This document shows, in pieces, positions 34,111 to 46,199 of a DNA stretch of 64,000 bases. Numbering within the stretch: the stretch's first letter is position 1; every line of letters begins with the position of its first letter. A program made the position numbers and the translations under genes. Source of the stretch: Neckera pumila (Eukaryota; Streptophyta; Bryopsida; Hypnales; Neckeraceae); NCBI GenBank assembly GCA_963969595.1, contig OZ018408.1:13265823-13329822 (forward strand). Reading direction: 5' to 3'. The notes beneath the pieces were generated by a model that was given only the letters and a program-made list of their open reading frames with translations, was not told the origin of the DNA and did not search any database.

Positions 34111-34337
34111 ATAGGAAAAATTGTCTCTTCTATCTTTTCTTCAGTATTTTGGTAATTTCCTAAATACTTCTGAACAACCATTGCTTTTTTTTGGAAAATA
34201 GAGCTATGTGTAGCCTTCCCAATAGTGGAGAATATTTCAAGGGAGTCAGGTGCATTGGCTGAAATCCTCTCATAAGATTTACAATTTGGCTACAAAGAGC
34301 AAAGAAAAAAGAAATTGTTCCCAACTCTTTATTTTAA

Positions 34338-34568
34338 CCCTTGAACGTCGGGCTAGTGACCGTGGAAATCATCCCTTTTGGCATTGTATGACATCATCTA
34401 CTTTGAAGAAAACAAAAGTGTTCAATGGAGGTCAAACAGAGGTCAAACTAGTGTAGAAGTCCTCCCCTTCTCACAACAAAATTCCAAAGATGAATAGTTG
34501 CACTTTTGTCCTACACGAGATTCCGTATCATTCATTGGCCGCAAAACGTTTGCTTTAATGTCTAAGGG
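34338..34568 (+). mobile_element. TTAA-flanked short element (231 bp)
   Basis: Ends CCCTTGAACGTCGGGC and TTTAATGTCTAAGGG inside TTAA (34334-34337, 34569-34572). The interior matches the 26583-26804 element (GTGGAAATCATCCC, GATGAATAGTTGCACTTTTG). It is the same short subfamily. Confidence 0.75.
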
Positions 34569-34572
34569 TTAA

Positions 34573-35568
34573 TTACTTCTGTTTCAATATAGGGCATCTA
34601 AACTGGAATTTGAAAGGGAGTTCAACTTTCAGTTTAAAAGAAATACACCTACATTTCAAACTATCCACACATATCACCAAAGGACGCCAACTTTTGAGTT
34701 TTTTTTTCAAATTCAGGGTGTGAGTACTAATTTTGAGCATCTCTTTTTGGTTGGTCTCTCCCTTGTTTGCTTCTGCTGACAAGAGGGGCAACCAAATTTT
34801 CCTTCTACTGCAGATTTCCTCTCTGGAAGTGTCAAGTGTGTTGAAAACAAAGCAACCTTCAAAATCCAGTCCTGACTCAATCAATGGAAATTGTCCATGT
34901 GTTTAAAAAAAAATCCAGTCCTGACCCCTAAATCCCTAACAATACAACTGTCTTCAAACCAATGTGATTTGTTTGCTCCATTTTTTCAAAAAAAAAAAAG
35001 TGACTTGTTGACGACAAAGTCAACAAATTTATTTTTGTTTTTCAAGAGATTGGAGTTGATAAGGAAGGCTCAGCATCAAGCAACATTTTCCTGTGAACAA
35101 GAGAAACTTTGCAGAGCACTAGCAACTTTTATCCCAATGGCGTCAAAATCATGGATATTTTGGGGCCTCTTTTACGGCCTTGATAATATTGCCGATGGCA
35201 TATTGGCTTCCGACTTCTGTGGCAATGGTCTTATTTAGCTGTTCAGTCTTTCACCACGTTCATTGAAATTCATTGATAATTAGTTGAAATTCATGGAAAT
35301 TTGAGCTTGGAAAGCAAGTAACTGAACGTGGCGAGAGTAAGGGTGGGTGGAACAGTTCCGAAAGACTACAGACCCACGCAATGCATGGCGGCGCTCCCTG
35401 CAATTAACTTTGACAAATCCATCCAGGCAGACTGTGTGCACAATTCCGGGGTATAGTAGGTCATTTTCTTTTTTCATTTTGGAGTGGATCACAACTTCTA
35501 CGTACTTGCATGATGTACCGACTCAATCTTGGGGGTCCTTATATTAGTCCTTGCTTTCTCAACATGTA
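34573..35568. other. Unassigned DNA with weak open frames
   Basis: A minus-strand frame at 34573-34884 and a plus-strand frame at 34891-35238 (115 aa, with ASKSWIFWGLFYGLDNIADG near its end) are not recognisable. The latter has some coding look but no family signature. Confidence 0.3.
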
Positions 35569-35970
35569 CTAGTGTAGCCCTATGCCGAAACCATAGCCAA
35601 AACAAAAGGAAAGTAATTTTCTAATTATTAAAGTCCTAATAAAAACTTTGAAATTCAATAACTTTCGCACAGTAGGTCCAAACGCCACAAAATCAAGCCC
35701 ATGCACACACACCCCTCGCCAAGCCCTTTCCGATGGTACCAAGATTGCCACCAAAATCAAAGTAAAAGTATTTTTCTAATTTTTTTGATTCCACAAATAC
35801 TTTGAAATTCAATAACTTCCGCACTGTGGGTCCAAACGCCATGAAACCAAGCCCTTGCACCCCTCCTCGCCGAGCGCTTTTCGACGGTACCAAGCACGCG
35901 GCCGGGGGATGCACGGTCCAGGAGATCTCAACGTAACAAAACAAACAAACAGTCGAACTTAAGGTATGGA
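35569..35970 (-). mobile_element. Helitron-like non-autonomous element, minus-strand copy
   Basis: On the minus strand it reads A|TCCATACCTTAAG at 35970 and ends CTACACTAG|T at 35569. Before the end is a possible stem CTATG...CATAG. The sequence of the stem differs from that at 15202-15610 while the pairing potential is kept. Two tandem middle blocks with TTGGTACCATCGGAAAG and GGCGTTTGGACC are present. Length 402 bp. Confidence 0.5.
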
Positions 35971-37735
35971 TATTCGTTGACTATACGGATCAACAACCGT
36001 AATTCCTTTGCCCTTCTTTCTCATCCGAATTAATGGTCAAAACGCGTTAAACTGGCTTGGTTTAGCAACGCCAAAAGTTTGACGTTCAAGTGCTCAGAGC
36101 TCTGAAAACTAGGACAGGTATCGATCGATCTGAGGTTCCAAATTGGTTCTCGCCTGGAAAGTGCCAACCCCTAGAAAATTTCGCCATTTCAACAAATTTG
36201 AAGTTCTATGACCTACAACAGTTTAGTAACCAGTTAAGTAACTTACCTTGATTCCCTCAGTTCTGACCACCGGCCACTGATTGCAATACATGCCATTGCA
36301 TGAGGTAATCGTTTGGCACTACAATTTTTTACAAATTTGGATTAAAAGGAGACAGCATTTTGCCACTTTGATTGCAAGGTCAACTGGGCTTTGCAGATGA
36401 ACATTGAACCTAGCTCACGTTATAGTCCATTTCGATCATTTGGCGCAATTGTGGACGCCAAAACTCGTGGCATTCAATTCGTCTACAGAAACTCTAAATA
36501 CAAGGATTGGTACATTGATTTATGTTTCAGGCCTAGGCGGAAAAATGCCAACTTAGTCAAGGAATTTCTTCCAATTTTTCGATATTTGACGTTCGCTGAA
36601 CCGCCACTCTTGTTCTTACTGAGACCATAGGGTAACTGGGCTGGAGGTTTACGAAACATGTCGGTTCTCTCGAGATCTGTTGCAATACGTAGGATGAGCG
36701 TCCTGTCTCTTCGCAATTATGTAGTTAGCATGTACGATTTGTTGGTGCTGGAACTCAAATAATTTTCCCGTGTTCCAATTGCACCATGTGAGTCCCTCTT
36801 TCGTATACAATAGCCATTCGAGGGAAGGCGGGCAGATGTGTGTATAATTCACCTCTTCCTCAATGCACTGAACTGATCTAATAAAATCGAGTACAAGTAG
36901 AATACAGAGCCCGAGGATCTAGTTGAGCAACTGCTTCAAGCTCTTTAATTAGGTTATCAAAATGTTTATGGGTCAATGCGATGGCAACTGAATCTTGTTC
37001 TTTGCAATGAAATTCCGTTTCATTTGTTTCAAAAGGAAAAGAGATGGCAATCTTATCGGTGTGCAGAAAGTGAGGAACCTTCTGGAGATCATCATTGAGA
37101 AAACCAAGTGAACTTGAATCAGGACGTAGGATTCTTCAATCTCTTTGGCAATTTTGTTGGACTCTTTTTTATCTCCTTGTCGGTGATCATAGGCTCCGTG
37201 ATCCTTGTCTTCCATGAGAGCTTTGATTCACTATCATGTACAGAACCTAAACTTTGGATTATATCTAACAATTTATCAAGGAGACTACATCCACAATTGG
37301 GCAGCTACAATGCACAATTGATAGCCAATTTTGGTAATGAATGTGTCTTTTTCAGAAATGTGAAAATCGGAGCTTTATAAGGATATGGTATTTGGTAGAC
37401 TTTATTGCATCTTACTGGATCTCTTGTTAATTAGGCCTTTTCAAAAATATAGTTTTGTTAAACATTTGTTAAAAACAAAGTCCTCAGAAATATAAACAAA
37501 GGGTGGTTTTGTACTTTAAATTCTTGAACAAAATTTTAATATTATGAATATTTTTTTAGCATGCATTACTTAGAATTTGATTTACAAAGGTCACATTTAT
37601 AGCCTTCTACTATATAGTTTTGATTGTCTTAGAAACAATGCCTATCTTTTTTCTTTTTTCTTCCAATAACTTTTGTAAGCCTACTAAGCTTACAATAGTC
37701 AATCAATTCATTTGGTTTGAAACATAAAATTAACC
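35971..37735. other. Unassigned intergenic DNA
   Basis: Short open frames at 36391-36630, 36483-36852 and 36973-37380 lie on both strands without recognisable motifs. A lone left-end-like TTAACCCCTAAGAG occurs at about 37732 without a partner. Confidence 0.35.
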
Positions 37736-37779
37736 CCTAAGAGAGACTATCTACTATGTTTACAAGAACACCTAATTAG

Positions 37780-38200
37780 TTGCCCCCCTCCCTCCTAAAA
37801 AACGAGAGCCATTGATTTTTTTTTTTAAAAAATTACACCACCGTAGTTAAAAAACACACTTTCATACGCATATGCATACGCATACGCATACGCATACGCA
37901 TATGGATATTAACTACGGATATGCATACGATATTAATTATGGATATGCATACGCATATTAACTACGGATACGTGGGAAATACAGAATTATCCCATATTGA
38001 TTGTGAAAATTACAAAGCGAGGGGGAAGGGGGGAGGTTCTGAATAAAATGAATTTGAAATATTTTGGGGAGGTTGGCGGGGGGTAAGAAAATTTTAAAAA
38101 TAAAAAATAAATCTTTTTGGGGAGATTGGTGAGGGTCTTTTGAGTGGATGGTGAGGGAGCTATCCCTCACCATCCACTCAAAAGACAGCCCCACTATGAC
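37780..38200. repeat. Repeat with (GCATAC)n core and C/G-rich ends
   Basis: It begins with a CCCCCCTCCCTCC tract and has a hexamer array of CATACG/CATATG units around 37862-37970. It ends with G-rich sequence (GAGGGGGAAGGGGGGAGG). The order of blocks, including TTATCCCATATYGATTGT, is shared with 50107-50400, so this is a dispersed family. Confidence 0.6.
38135..38186. repeat. Perfect 24-bp hairpin with 4-base loop
   Basis: The arm at 38135-38158 (starting GTCTTTTGAGTGGATGG) is the exact reverse complement of 38163-38186, around the loop GCTA. It can form a cruciform in DNA or a hairpin in RNA. No U-tract or gene makes it a terminator. Confidence 0.85.
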
Positions 38201-38206
38201 AATGAT

Positions 38207-38343
38207 CATTACATGAGATTCGGGGGTCTTAGAAGGCTGTGAGTTCCCCTGCTGTCTGACGTGGTCGAGCGACTGCCACGTCACTTTTTGAAAAAAAATA
38301 AAATAAAATAAAATAAAATAAAATTGCTTCAAATGATATTTTG

Positions 38344-38389
<46 letters not shown>

Positions 38390-38483
38390 TTTCTGACACA
38401 CCCGTTCCGGCGTTCACTGGATCTGGGCAGATCAGGGAACAGGCCTGAAACGGCCCTCCGCGACCCCCAAATATCATCTAATG
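38207..38483. mobile_element. MITE of the CATTAGATGACATTTGAGG family
   Basis: The ends CATTACATGAGATTCGGGGG and GACCCCCAAATATCATCTA are inverted. The interior has TGACGTGG...CCACGTCA, an (AAAAT)n tract (38285-38322), a long poly-T (about 38350-38381) and AGGCCTGAAACGGCCCTCC near the right end, as in 55237-55484. Confidence 0.7.
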
Positions 38484-38826
38484 GTACATTGTGCAGAGTC
38501 TTTTCTAATCCCTATTGTGAATAGAAGCAAAAGATTGAATGAATAGAGTTTGACGTTGCAATTCTAATTACGAAAAAACATTCTATCAATTTGAAGCTCT
38601 ATAATTTCATTCAATCTTTTATATTGGTCAATTACAAACAAGAGATACAATAAAAAAAGACTTTGATTTGGAGATGTTTAAAATTGAATGTCCATTTGGA
38701 CATTGCAATTTGTTGACTTTGGAATTAAAGGAAGAAGCTTTGCATCGACAAAAGCTACGATGAGGAACTTTGAATAGCTAATGCTACACAGACCATTCAA
38801 GCCTCTTGTTCTGTACTCAGTAGTTG
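38484..38826. other. Intergenic DNA, nothing recognised
   Basis: No coding or repeat structure was seen. Confidence 0.4.
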
Positions 38827-39195
38827 CTTATTTTCCATACATTCAACTTATGAAGATGGATGAAAAACACAACTTATACTACTTATCCAATATTTGAATT
38901 GTTAAAAAAAACTTGAATTCATACGGGTTCAAATAGTCAACATTTGTGAGATGTACCTCCATAGGCTCTAGACTTCATCTACTCTTCACCTACTCTTGTT
39001 GTGTAGCTGCTTGTTTTCCATACAACTTATAAAGATGGATGAACTCAAAATCAACTTCCAATTTTCATATAATCTATTCTACTTATCCAGTCTTTGAATT
39101 GACTTAAAAACTTGAATTCATACATGTTCAACTAGTCAACATTTGTGAGATGTACCCCTATTGGTTATAAACTTCACCTACTACTTCTAATTCTA
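38827..39195. repeat. Direct tandem duplication, period about 184 bp
   Basis: Two copies share TTTTCCATAC, AAGATGGATGAA, TACTTATCCA, AACTTGAATTCATAC and AGTCAACATTTGTGAGATGT in the same order and spacing. The first begins at about 38827 and the second at about 39010. Confidence 0.75.
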
Positions 39196-40470
39196 GGAAG
39201 TCAAACGACATAAAATCTAAAGAAGATCTCTAGTGATGCATCACATGATGCAACACATTGCATCATTGATTCTTACTCCCAAGGCAACCAGTAAACATGT
39301 AGATTCTCAAAACAAAATACTACAAATTCCTTTCAAACTACTCCGTGTGACGGAAGATAAAGCTCCGCCATCCTCTATGATAGCTTATATTCTGCTATCA
39401 AGTCAATGAGTACTGTATCATGGGCAGGTCTATAAATTGCACAGTCAGATTCTCGATAGCTTCAATGAAGAATCCGAGTTTGTGTGTTGTGGGAATTCAG
39501 TTGTCATACTGAGTTGACTCACTCGTCTCTCTCCAAGTTTTTTGAAAACAAATGGAAAAACGATTTGTCCTATCTCTTTGTCGTCTTCTTCAGTTCACCT
39601 TCACTATTCTGTTGTACAGTAGTCGAAGGGAATACTTACTTACCGTACATGTATACGACAATCCTCGAATAACAGTTAAATTTCTTGTGTGCCTAATTTT
39701 TACTTTCACTTTGAAAATTTTCGTCTTGGTGTTTTGTGGAATTTTACTTTAGAGGCAGGCCGGCTCTTGCTTTGTTCGGTGAGGTACGTTCAATACTTCC
39801 TTGTCAACTGATGAATTGGTAAAATTCACTAGAGCTGCCATTGAAGCAAAGTACGGGATGCTTCACAAATAATAACACGGATCTGAAATTTTGCTTGCAG
39901 TAAAAAGAATACACATTTTAGACCTTTTGGGGAGATCCAAAAACTTGGTGTTTTTATTCCAAAGCAAGAACAAATTGAAGATGAATAAGAACTTGTTTCA
40001 CATAAAATGAGGCCTTGGCACACTCCAAGCTACAATGTCAAAACTTGGTGTTGTAAGTCCTCCCGTTTCTAGTACTAACTCGGTGGTCCATATTCACCTT
40101 GTCCCAACATACTGGATTGTAACAAATGTGAGTGTCAAGGTTGAGTTTGATTTATGTCCAACTTTAAATCTCTCGAGTATCCTCTTATGTCAAGCATATC
40201 ATCTCACTAATCTATGATTGATCCCATTCAAAGTGTGATGGCTTTAACTAAAAGACATTTGGAGAAGTTATAGAATGGAGGATACCAATTCCTTTGGAAT
40301 CATTAGTCAAAGGCTTGGTTGAATAGACTAAGCTTTAAGACCCACAATCAAGTCCACAAATTGGTCTAACTTGGCATGTTGCAACAATCAATTTTAGCTT
40401 AATTCATTCAAACAAACATTATATCAATGTTTGGAATAATGTATCCATTCAGATAGAAGGGAATAATAAT
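39196..40470. other. Intergenic DNA with weak open frames
   Basis: Open frames at 39484-39752 and 40035-40217 are short and unrecognised. Confidence 0.35.
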
Positions 40471-40659
40471 GGGCAATTTCATTAAAATGGCGATATTTTT
40501 TTTAAATGGCGTGCGAATAGTTCGAACAGCCGTTCTAAATCTATACCTATCGTAGATGGTTGAGAACAGCCGTTCTGAACTCTATACCTGTCCTAGATGG
40601 TGAAAATGGCACACCGTCAAAGTGGCACTTAAAATACCGCCATCTTAATGAAGCTGCCC
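40471..40659. mobile_element. 189-bp MITE with about 29-bp inverted ends
   Basis: The left end GGGCAATTTCATTAAAATGG and the right end CCATCTTAATGAAGCTGCCC are inverted over about 29 bp with 4 mismatches. The flanks carry ATAAT on both sides, a possible target duplication. The interior has two copies of GAACAGCCGTTCT, itself palindromic. Related sequences lie at 28115-28200 and 42220-42350. Confidence 0.75.
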
Positions 40660-41404
40660 ATAATAACATTTATATAATCATCTCCTGACAATTAGTTGGT
40701 TTTAAGAGTCATTCAGTTTGTCCATTGAAATAAAAATCAATGTGTGCCAAAAAAAAATTAAAAAATCAAACAAATTTGCTTCGTCAAAGTCAAGCCCTCC
40801 ATAAATTTAAATTGTGATGTTCCTCTCAGTCTTTCAATTGAAAAAGGTGTCCTGTTGTTTCCAAATTATACTAATTTAATTTACATCCATGAGACTTGGT
40901 CAAGTTCATGCTGCGATCCACTGCAAAAACCAATAGTCAAAGTAGGCTCACAAATCCAAATCGGACTGAGTCAGTTATTTGGAACTCATCTCTTCAACAA
41001 CGAACTGAAGGTCTGAAGCCAACTGCAGTTCAAGCCAAGTGAACTCCGGAAGTGGCGACACGACAGTCAAGGCGGCCACTGCGGTCTGATGAGGAGATCT
41101 TGATTCTTCGAATCTCCGGTCCTTGGTCCGCCCATCGATCAGTTGGGAGTAACTTAGGGACGCTCCGGCGTTTCCTTTTGATGAGTGCCTTGTATTTCAA
41201 GCCATCTAATAAAAGGAATGCTACAATCCCCAATGACAGGGGTCTGCATTCTGCAAGTTCGGTCAAAATGGGTCCAACGGAGTTCCACCGAGGAAGCTGA
41301 GGCCGGAAGGACTGCAAACATGGGTGAGCCATGTTGACTCACCGAGCAGGGATCACTGATCAACTACTCCTCAGTCTGCGCAGATTTTGAGAGCATATCA
41401 ACCG
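40660..41404. other. Unassigned DNA, partly GC-rich
   Basis: The 41030-41390 part is GC-richer and open on both strands (41052-41300 plus, 41030-41332 minus). No recognisable protein results. Confidence 0.3.
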
Positions 41405-41408
41405 TTAA

Positions 41409-42042
41409 CCCCTAAATGCCAAAGGCACCAAAATCTGGTGTTTGCAAAACTTTGAAGTTAAATAAAACTTAACCAAGTTGCTATTTCTAGTAGTTCATAT
41501 TTTTAGAAAGTTCTTCTTGAAGTCTAATTTTAGCACCAAAAATCCGATCTTGAAAATAACTGATAGTGATTTTTCTATTCAAGTTTTTGTACAAGGGCAC
41601 CCATTGCAATCTTGACTTCCCGTAAAGTTGAGAGCTCTTGGAAATGAGCCTCAAATACACTAGATCTTGGAGAAAAAATCACATTCAAAATTCATTTAAA
41701 AAATTTGTAGAGTAGATTTTAAGAAGCCATAAATTGATCAGGGTTATACAAGTTAGGCCCTTTAACCTCATATTTTTTTGGTCACCAACTTTTTAGATTT
41801 AATTTGTATAAAGAAGATTGAAAGATTTTTGCAATTTTAGCACCCTCATGATCAAACATTATAATCTTTCACTCCATAAGTGATGTTGTGTTTTCTTTTC
41901 CTATGAGATCTCTAACATGTCTAGTTTGAATTTGTATGGTTACAATTCAAAAAAATTTAATACAACTTATCAAAATGTTGACATTTTGTTCAATTTAGAG
42001 CAAATTCCAGGAAGCCCAAAACAGGCCTTGGGCATTTAGGGG
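41409..42042. mobile_element. TTAA-flanked element, 634 bp variant
   Basis: The ends CCCCTAAATGCCAAAGGC and GCCTTGGGCATTTAGGGG are inverted inside TTAA (41405-41408, 42043-42046). The interior differs from the long and short subfamilies, which suggests a third subfamily using the same termini. Confidence 0.75.
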
Positions 42043-42219
42043 TTAAGTTATTACCCAATACGATCAAACTGGAACTGGGCGCTTATGAAAGGAACTCGAA
42101 GGGCCCAAGCTTTCGATTTTGGCAGCTGGTTGGAGGATCGCGGAGCTTTCACCTCGAAGGATTCGCCAAAGGTCACAAACAATATTGTCGTACTCAGTAT
42201 ACAACCGATACCGTATTTT

Positions 42220-42350
42220 GTGAAAATGGCGGTGTTCCACAAACTTGGTACTTTCACATTTAGACCTAGTGGTCTGAAATTTATACTTGTCCTAGAAATG
42301 AATGGAAAAATGGCACACGGATTACCACCATTTTAATGAAATTTTCCTTA
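42220..42350. mobile_element. MITE fragment related to 28115-28200
   Basis: Contains AAAATGGCGGTGTTCCACAA, GACCTAGTGGTCTGAAAT and an end ACCACCATTTTAATGAAATT. Only the right end resembles the inverted ends of 40471-40659. Confidence 0.5.
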
Positions 42351-42360
42351 TACAAGAATA

Positions 42361-42592
42361 TAAACCTTGGAACGTTGGGTTGGTCACTTTGGAAATCATC
42401 CTTTTCGGTGCCACGCAAATCATTTGCTTAAAAAAACCTAAGAGCACTTATTGGAGGTCAAATTATTGTGCAAGACCTCCCCTTTTCACACAAAATTCCA
42501 AGGATGAACATTTGTACTTAGATTTTCTTATATAGAAGGATTCTTTGTCATCCATGAAACACTTAGTGTCCGCAACAACGTTGCAAGGTTAA
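42361..42592 (+). mobile_element. Degenerate short TTAA-type element
   Basis: The left end ACCTTGGAACGTTGGGTTGG and the right end CAACAACGTTGCAAGGTTAA are inverted. The interior matches 34338-34568 (GGAAATCATCC, GAGGTCAAA, CCTCCCCTTTTCACA). The left TTAA has decayed to ATAA. Confidence 0.55.
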
Positions 42593-43376
42593 TATCTTTT
42601 GATGCTTTAGCCTTTACATTGGATATGTTGCCTACTTGTCAAAGCAAATACCAACTAGGAAAACTAACAAGTTTCTATGAGGATCTTTGGAATAAGTAGT
42701 GCAAAGTTGCAAAGTAGGTGTGTTGAGAGTTTGCATAGGTATTAGAGCTTACCGTCTCAAAGCTAAAATTTAATGCACCCATTGCTTTGAACCCTATTGG
42801 TGTGAGCTTGGTGGGCATGAAGAACAAAATGGACCTCTTGAAAAGCCTCAAAGCATTGCTATATTATAAACATATTGTGACCTATGATGAGTACAATTTC
42901 TATGACACATTTTTGTATCTATTTTGCATAAGTTTCCCAAAGCTTGTCATAATCCTTTATTCTAATATATTATTTTATATACCAATTGATTTATTAAGAA
43001 TCCTTGTAAAGCTAGTGCACACTATAATGAATGTTGGTGAGGCCATCAATTAATACATAGTAATCATAGTTACATTAGTACATTAGTATGAGTACTATTA
43101 AGCTAATTAGGTTGTCCAATTCAACTAATTAGAATCAAAATTCTTTGTACTATTAAGTCAAGTGTGGAGTACTGTACACATTTTCAAAGCCAATGGTTGC
43201 AATCCACCTAGACTTGTTATCATTATGAGAGTGAATGGAGATAGGAGAAAAATTTCACCATTTTCTTGAGGTATTCACAAGAAATACCAATCTTAATTAT
43301 ATCTCACATAGTATGACAGACTTGTCATTTGCTATAATATTTGAAGCACTGGTCCAATGAACTCAAATTTTTTAGG
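42593..43376. other. AT-rich DNA ending in a solo TTAA-element right end
   Basis: Ends TTTTTTAGGGG before TTAA at 43377-43380. An open frame at 42787-43053 (88 aa, hydrophobic in its second half) is not recognised. Confidence 0.35.
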
Positions 43377-43377
43377 G

Positions 43378-44835
43378 GTTAATAATCAACTGTGTGAGCA
43401 TACAAGGTGATTAACTCCTAAAGGTCAAAGACTATGTTTTCACCAAAACCGCTCCGAAACTACCATTTTTTGTGACAAGTATCAAATTTGAAAAAAAACA
43501 TTTTTTAGAAAAATGTAACCATAGGATCTTATAGTACACTAGTTCAAGATGTTGTTGAAAAAATTCCAGAAAATTTCCGCCTTATGGACTGCAAGATATA
43601 TGAAAAAATGTCCATAATGGTGGTTACTCTGTGGATTCTTTCTTCAAGGCAAGTTGGCTACATGCTTGAAAATTTTCAGATCATTTGGAATTGTAAAATA
43701 TAAAAGAAAAAAATAGTAAATAGAAAGAGGTAGAGAATGATTCAAAACACTAATTGTTGAGAATTTAGATATGGAATTGAAAAATGCCAAACCCAACGGT
43801 TGTAATATTGTAATAAACAATCTATAGCCAATGTTTTTTTTATTTTTTTTCAAAATTAATGGAAACCGAATTAAATAAAGGACTTCAAAGTTTTTTTTAG
43901 AATAGAGATTCCATAACTACCCTCAAACTAAGAATCCTCATAACTTTTGACTCATCAATTGAAATGGAATGATTCAAAGCTTCCCATACATATAAAAATC
44001 TAAAGAACCAATTTCAAATTTTTATTTTAAAAAAAAGTGATTTTTGAAGAAGTTTTTTGAGTTGCCGAGCTGCCCACCAATCAATGAAAATGACATATCA
44101 TGCAATAACTTTTAAACCATGCAGTCAAAATTTATGAAAATTGTTGGGCCTTAAAGCTACTCTTCGGGCACATCTTGTGTGAAAATTTCAAAGAAAAAAA
44201 TTAAAATTTCCGTTTGTAGTGAGCTGCCCAAAATTGCTATATTTTCAAAAAATGGTATTTGGTCTTTTAGGGCCAGTTAATTGGCAAATTAATCAAATTC
44301 AATGAAATTAAGCAAAATGAAGTGGATTTTAATTATTAGAGCTTTGAGTGGGGATTTGAGTCTGTAATTGGGTAGACTTCCATGATCTGAGCCATGACCT
44401 GAGCCATGATCTGAGTTTAGTCACATTTCAGGCCAGTGCAAGATTGATTGAGGTATGCATTTCTAAACCCAAGGATTCCAACAATGAATAAGACCAAGAG
44501 ATGTTACTTTACTCTCACTTTAATGAAATTATTTAAACTCATATTCATATTAAATAAAATTGCCCTCTAAGAAATAATACATCCGTTAGTCATAGAAAAA
44601 TTCTCAGCCCTCCGAAGGGCCACCCAAACTAGTTTACTAGTCGCTTGAGAATTAGTAGGGGCATATAGTTGCAATGCATTGTCAGAGTGTGTGAATTTTG
44701 CAAAAGACATCAAGACTCTAATAATGAGAATATAGTAGAAGTCTGTTTAATAATCAGTTGTGTAAGCATACAAGGTGATTAATTGGCAATTAATCAAATT
44801 CAATGAATTTAAGCAAAATTGAAGTGAATTTCAAG
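43378..44835. repeat. Duplicated locus: occupied and empty TTAA insertion site
   Basis: Bases 43378-43414 (AATCAACTGTGTGAGCATAC, then AAGGTGATTAA) and 44277-44330 (TTAATTGGCAAATTAATC and on) flank a TTAA element. At 44746-44835 the same two flanks are joined without it, as AAGGTGATTAATTGGC. The second site has one TTAA and the first has two. Confidence 0.85.
43415..44276 (-). mobile_element. TTAA-flanked piggyBac-like element with paralogous empty site
   Basis: The element starts CTCCTAAAGGTC and ends TTTTAGGGCCAG between TTAA at 43411-43414 and 44277-44280. It is 862 bp and co-linear with 14053-14986 (shared GGTGGTTACT, CAAGTTGGCTACATGCTTGA, GAGCTGCCCAAAATTGCTAT). The unoccupied relative of its target at 44779-44782 has a single TTAA. 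Confidence 0.9.
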
Positions 44836-45015
44836 CAAAATGCCAAAAAATTTAGAGAACTCTTATGTTTTCCAACTAGCTTCTAAAGCCACTTAGGGTG
44901 TGAAGATGAGAAGAAAAGCTATTTATACAAGTGGGATAGTTGTAGATAAAATAATGCATGTGGGATATGTAAATTAGGATTACTAGGAGCACAACCATCC
45001 ATAGTTAAGTCAAAA

Positions 45016-45395
45016 GTAGAAATTGTATTCAAAGTCAAATTTCTGACCCCATTTAGGCATAGTAATCAATTTTTTTCAAAAAACTTTGAACTGAATAAAA
45101 TTGGAGAATCAAGCTAGTTTTCATCTTCAAAAATTTGTTTCAAGGTTAGAGCCTCCAGTGAAAAATTATGGACAAAATTTGGAGAGGGTGTTTGAAACTG
45201 TCAAAGAAAATCTCCCTTTCAAACCTTTTTAGAATTTTGTTCATAACTTTTTATTGGAGGCTCTAAACCTCAAAGGTATTTTTGGAGATGACAAAAACTT
45301 GTTTTTTGAACTTTATTTGTTCAAAGTTTTTGGAAAAAAATCATTCTATTATGCCTAAATGGGGTCTGAAATTTGACTTTGAACATAATTCCTAC
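45016..45395. mobile_element. Long palindromic (foldback) element, about 380 bp
   Basis: The left arm (from GTAGAAATTGTATTCAAAGT) and the right arm (to ACTTTGAACATAATTCCTAC) are inverted over about 165 bp each at perhaps 80 percent identity, with a short centre. Both arms carry CCCCATTTAGGCATA. A piece of one arm occurs at about 30-110. No coding sequence is present. Confidence 0.75.
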
Positions 45396-45829
45396 ATTTG
45401 ACAATGAGTGATCTATCTTCTAAATATCTGATACCCTTTGAAGATTCACCATGGCCAATTGATTTATCCATAAAAATAACCTCTTCATTCTTCCTCCACA
45501 CCAATTGTCAATGAATTAAGTCTACTAGGATGCCACTAAAAAAACTCTTGATGGTAGATGTCATTGGACTATTTTTGACATTTATTTCTTTTTTTCATAA
45601 TTTGGTTAGAAAACAAGGTATGCAATAATTAGGGTCAAGGTGCATTACAACACTTGAACCCTAATTATTTAACTACTTGTACTTGGATTTCAAACCACTA
45701 ACAGTCATCGGACATCACAACTTTAGGTGATTGACTACAGGAGAAAAACAAATCATTAAGCAAAGTTAAATGTAATTGTGGATTTCTTTCATCTGCTCTA
45801 GAGCGGCCCTCATTACAAAAAATATGAGG

Positions 45830-46068
45830 CCTCAACAGTCAACAAGGCCGCTAAGCTTGGCCCCCCCATGGTGATATTATGAAGAAAAAAAAAAACTGAA
45901 AATTGAAAATGTGACGTGGTTGCACTTCGACCAAGTCAGTGCTGTCAACGCCACATCAGCGCCACATCATATTTTTTATTTTTTTTAAACTTTTAGAAAA
46001 AAAATAAAAAAATAAAAAAATTGCACCCCGCAGGTGCCGAAAATCACGCACTCGCAGTCTTGTTGAGG
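45830..46068 (-). mobile_element. Short inverted-repeat element, copy B
   Basis: Inverted relative to 21161-21398, with CCTCAACA at one end and TTGTTGAGG at the other. It shares GGCCGCTAAGC, ATGGTGATATTATG, GAAAATTGAAAATGTGACGT and GTGCCGAAAATCAC. The left edge shows a small internal duplication of TCAACA. Confidence 0.65.
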
Positions 46069-46199
46069 CTGAAGGGCTGAGAATTTCTCTAATGGAAACT
46101 TTCTACGGGAAGTATGGATTTATCATCTTCTGTAGTTCTTCATTCAAGGACTTTCCATCGCCAAATATTTAAATATACATACACATTCAAGGAAGTCTC

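Noticed and set aside
37958..38401. 147-aa minus-strand frame with poly-Lys and poly-Phe
   Set aside because: Produced by poly-T and (AAAAT)n tracts inside a MITE and the hexamer repeat.
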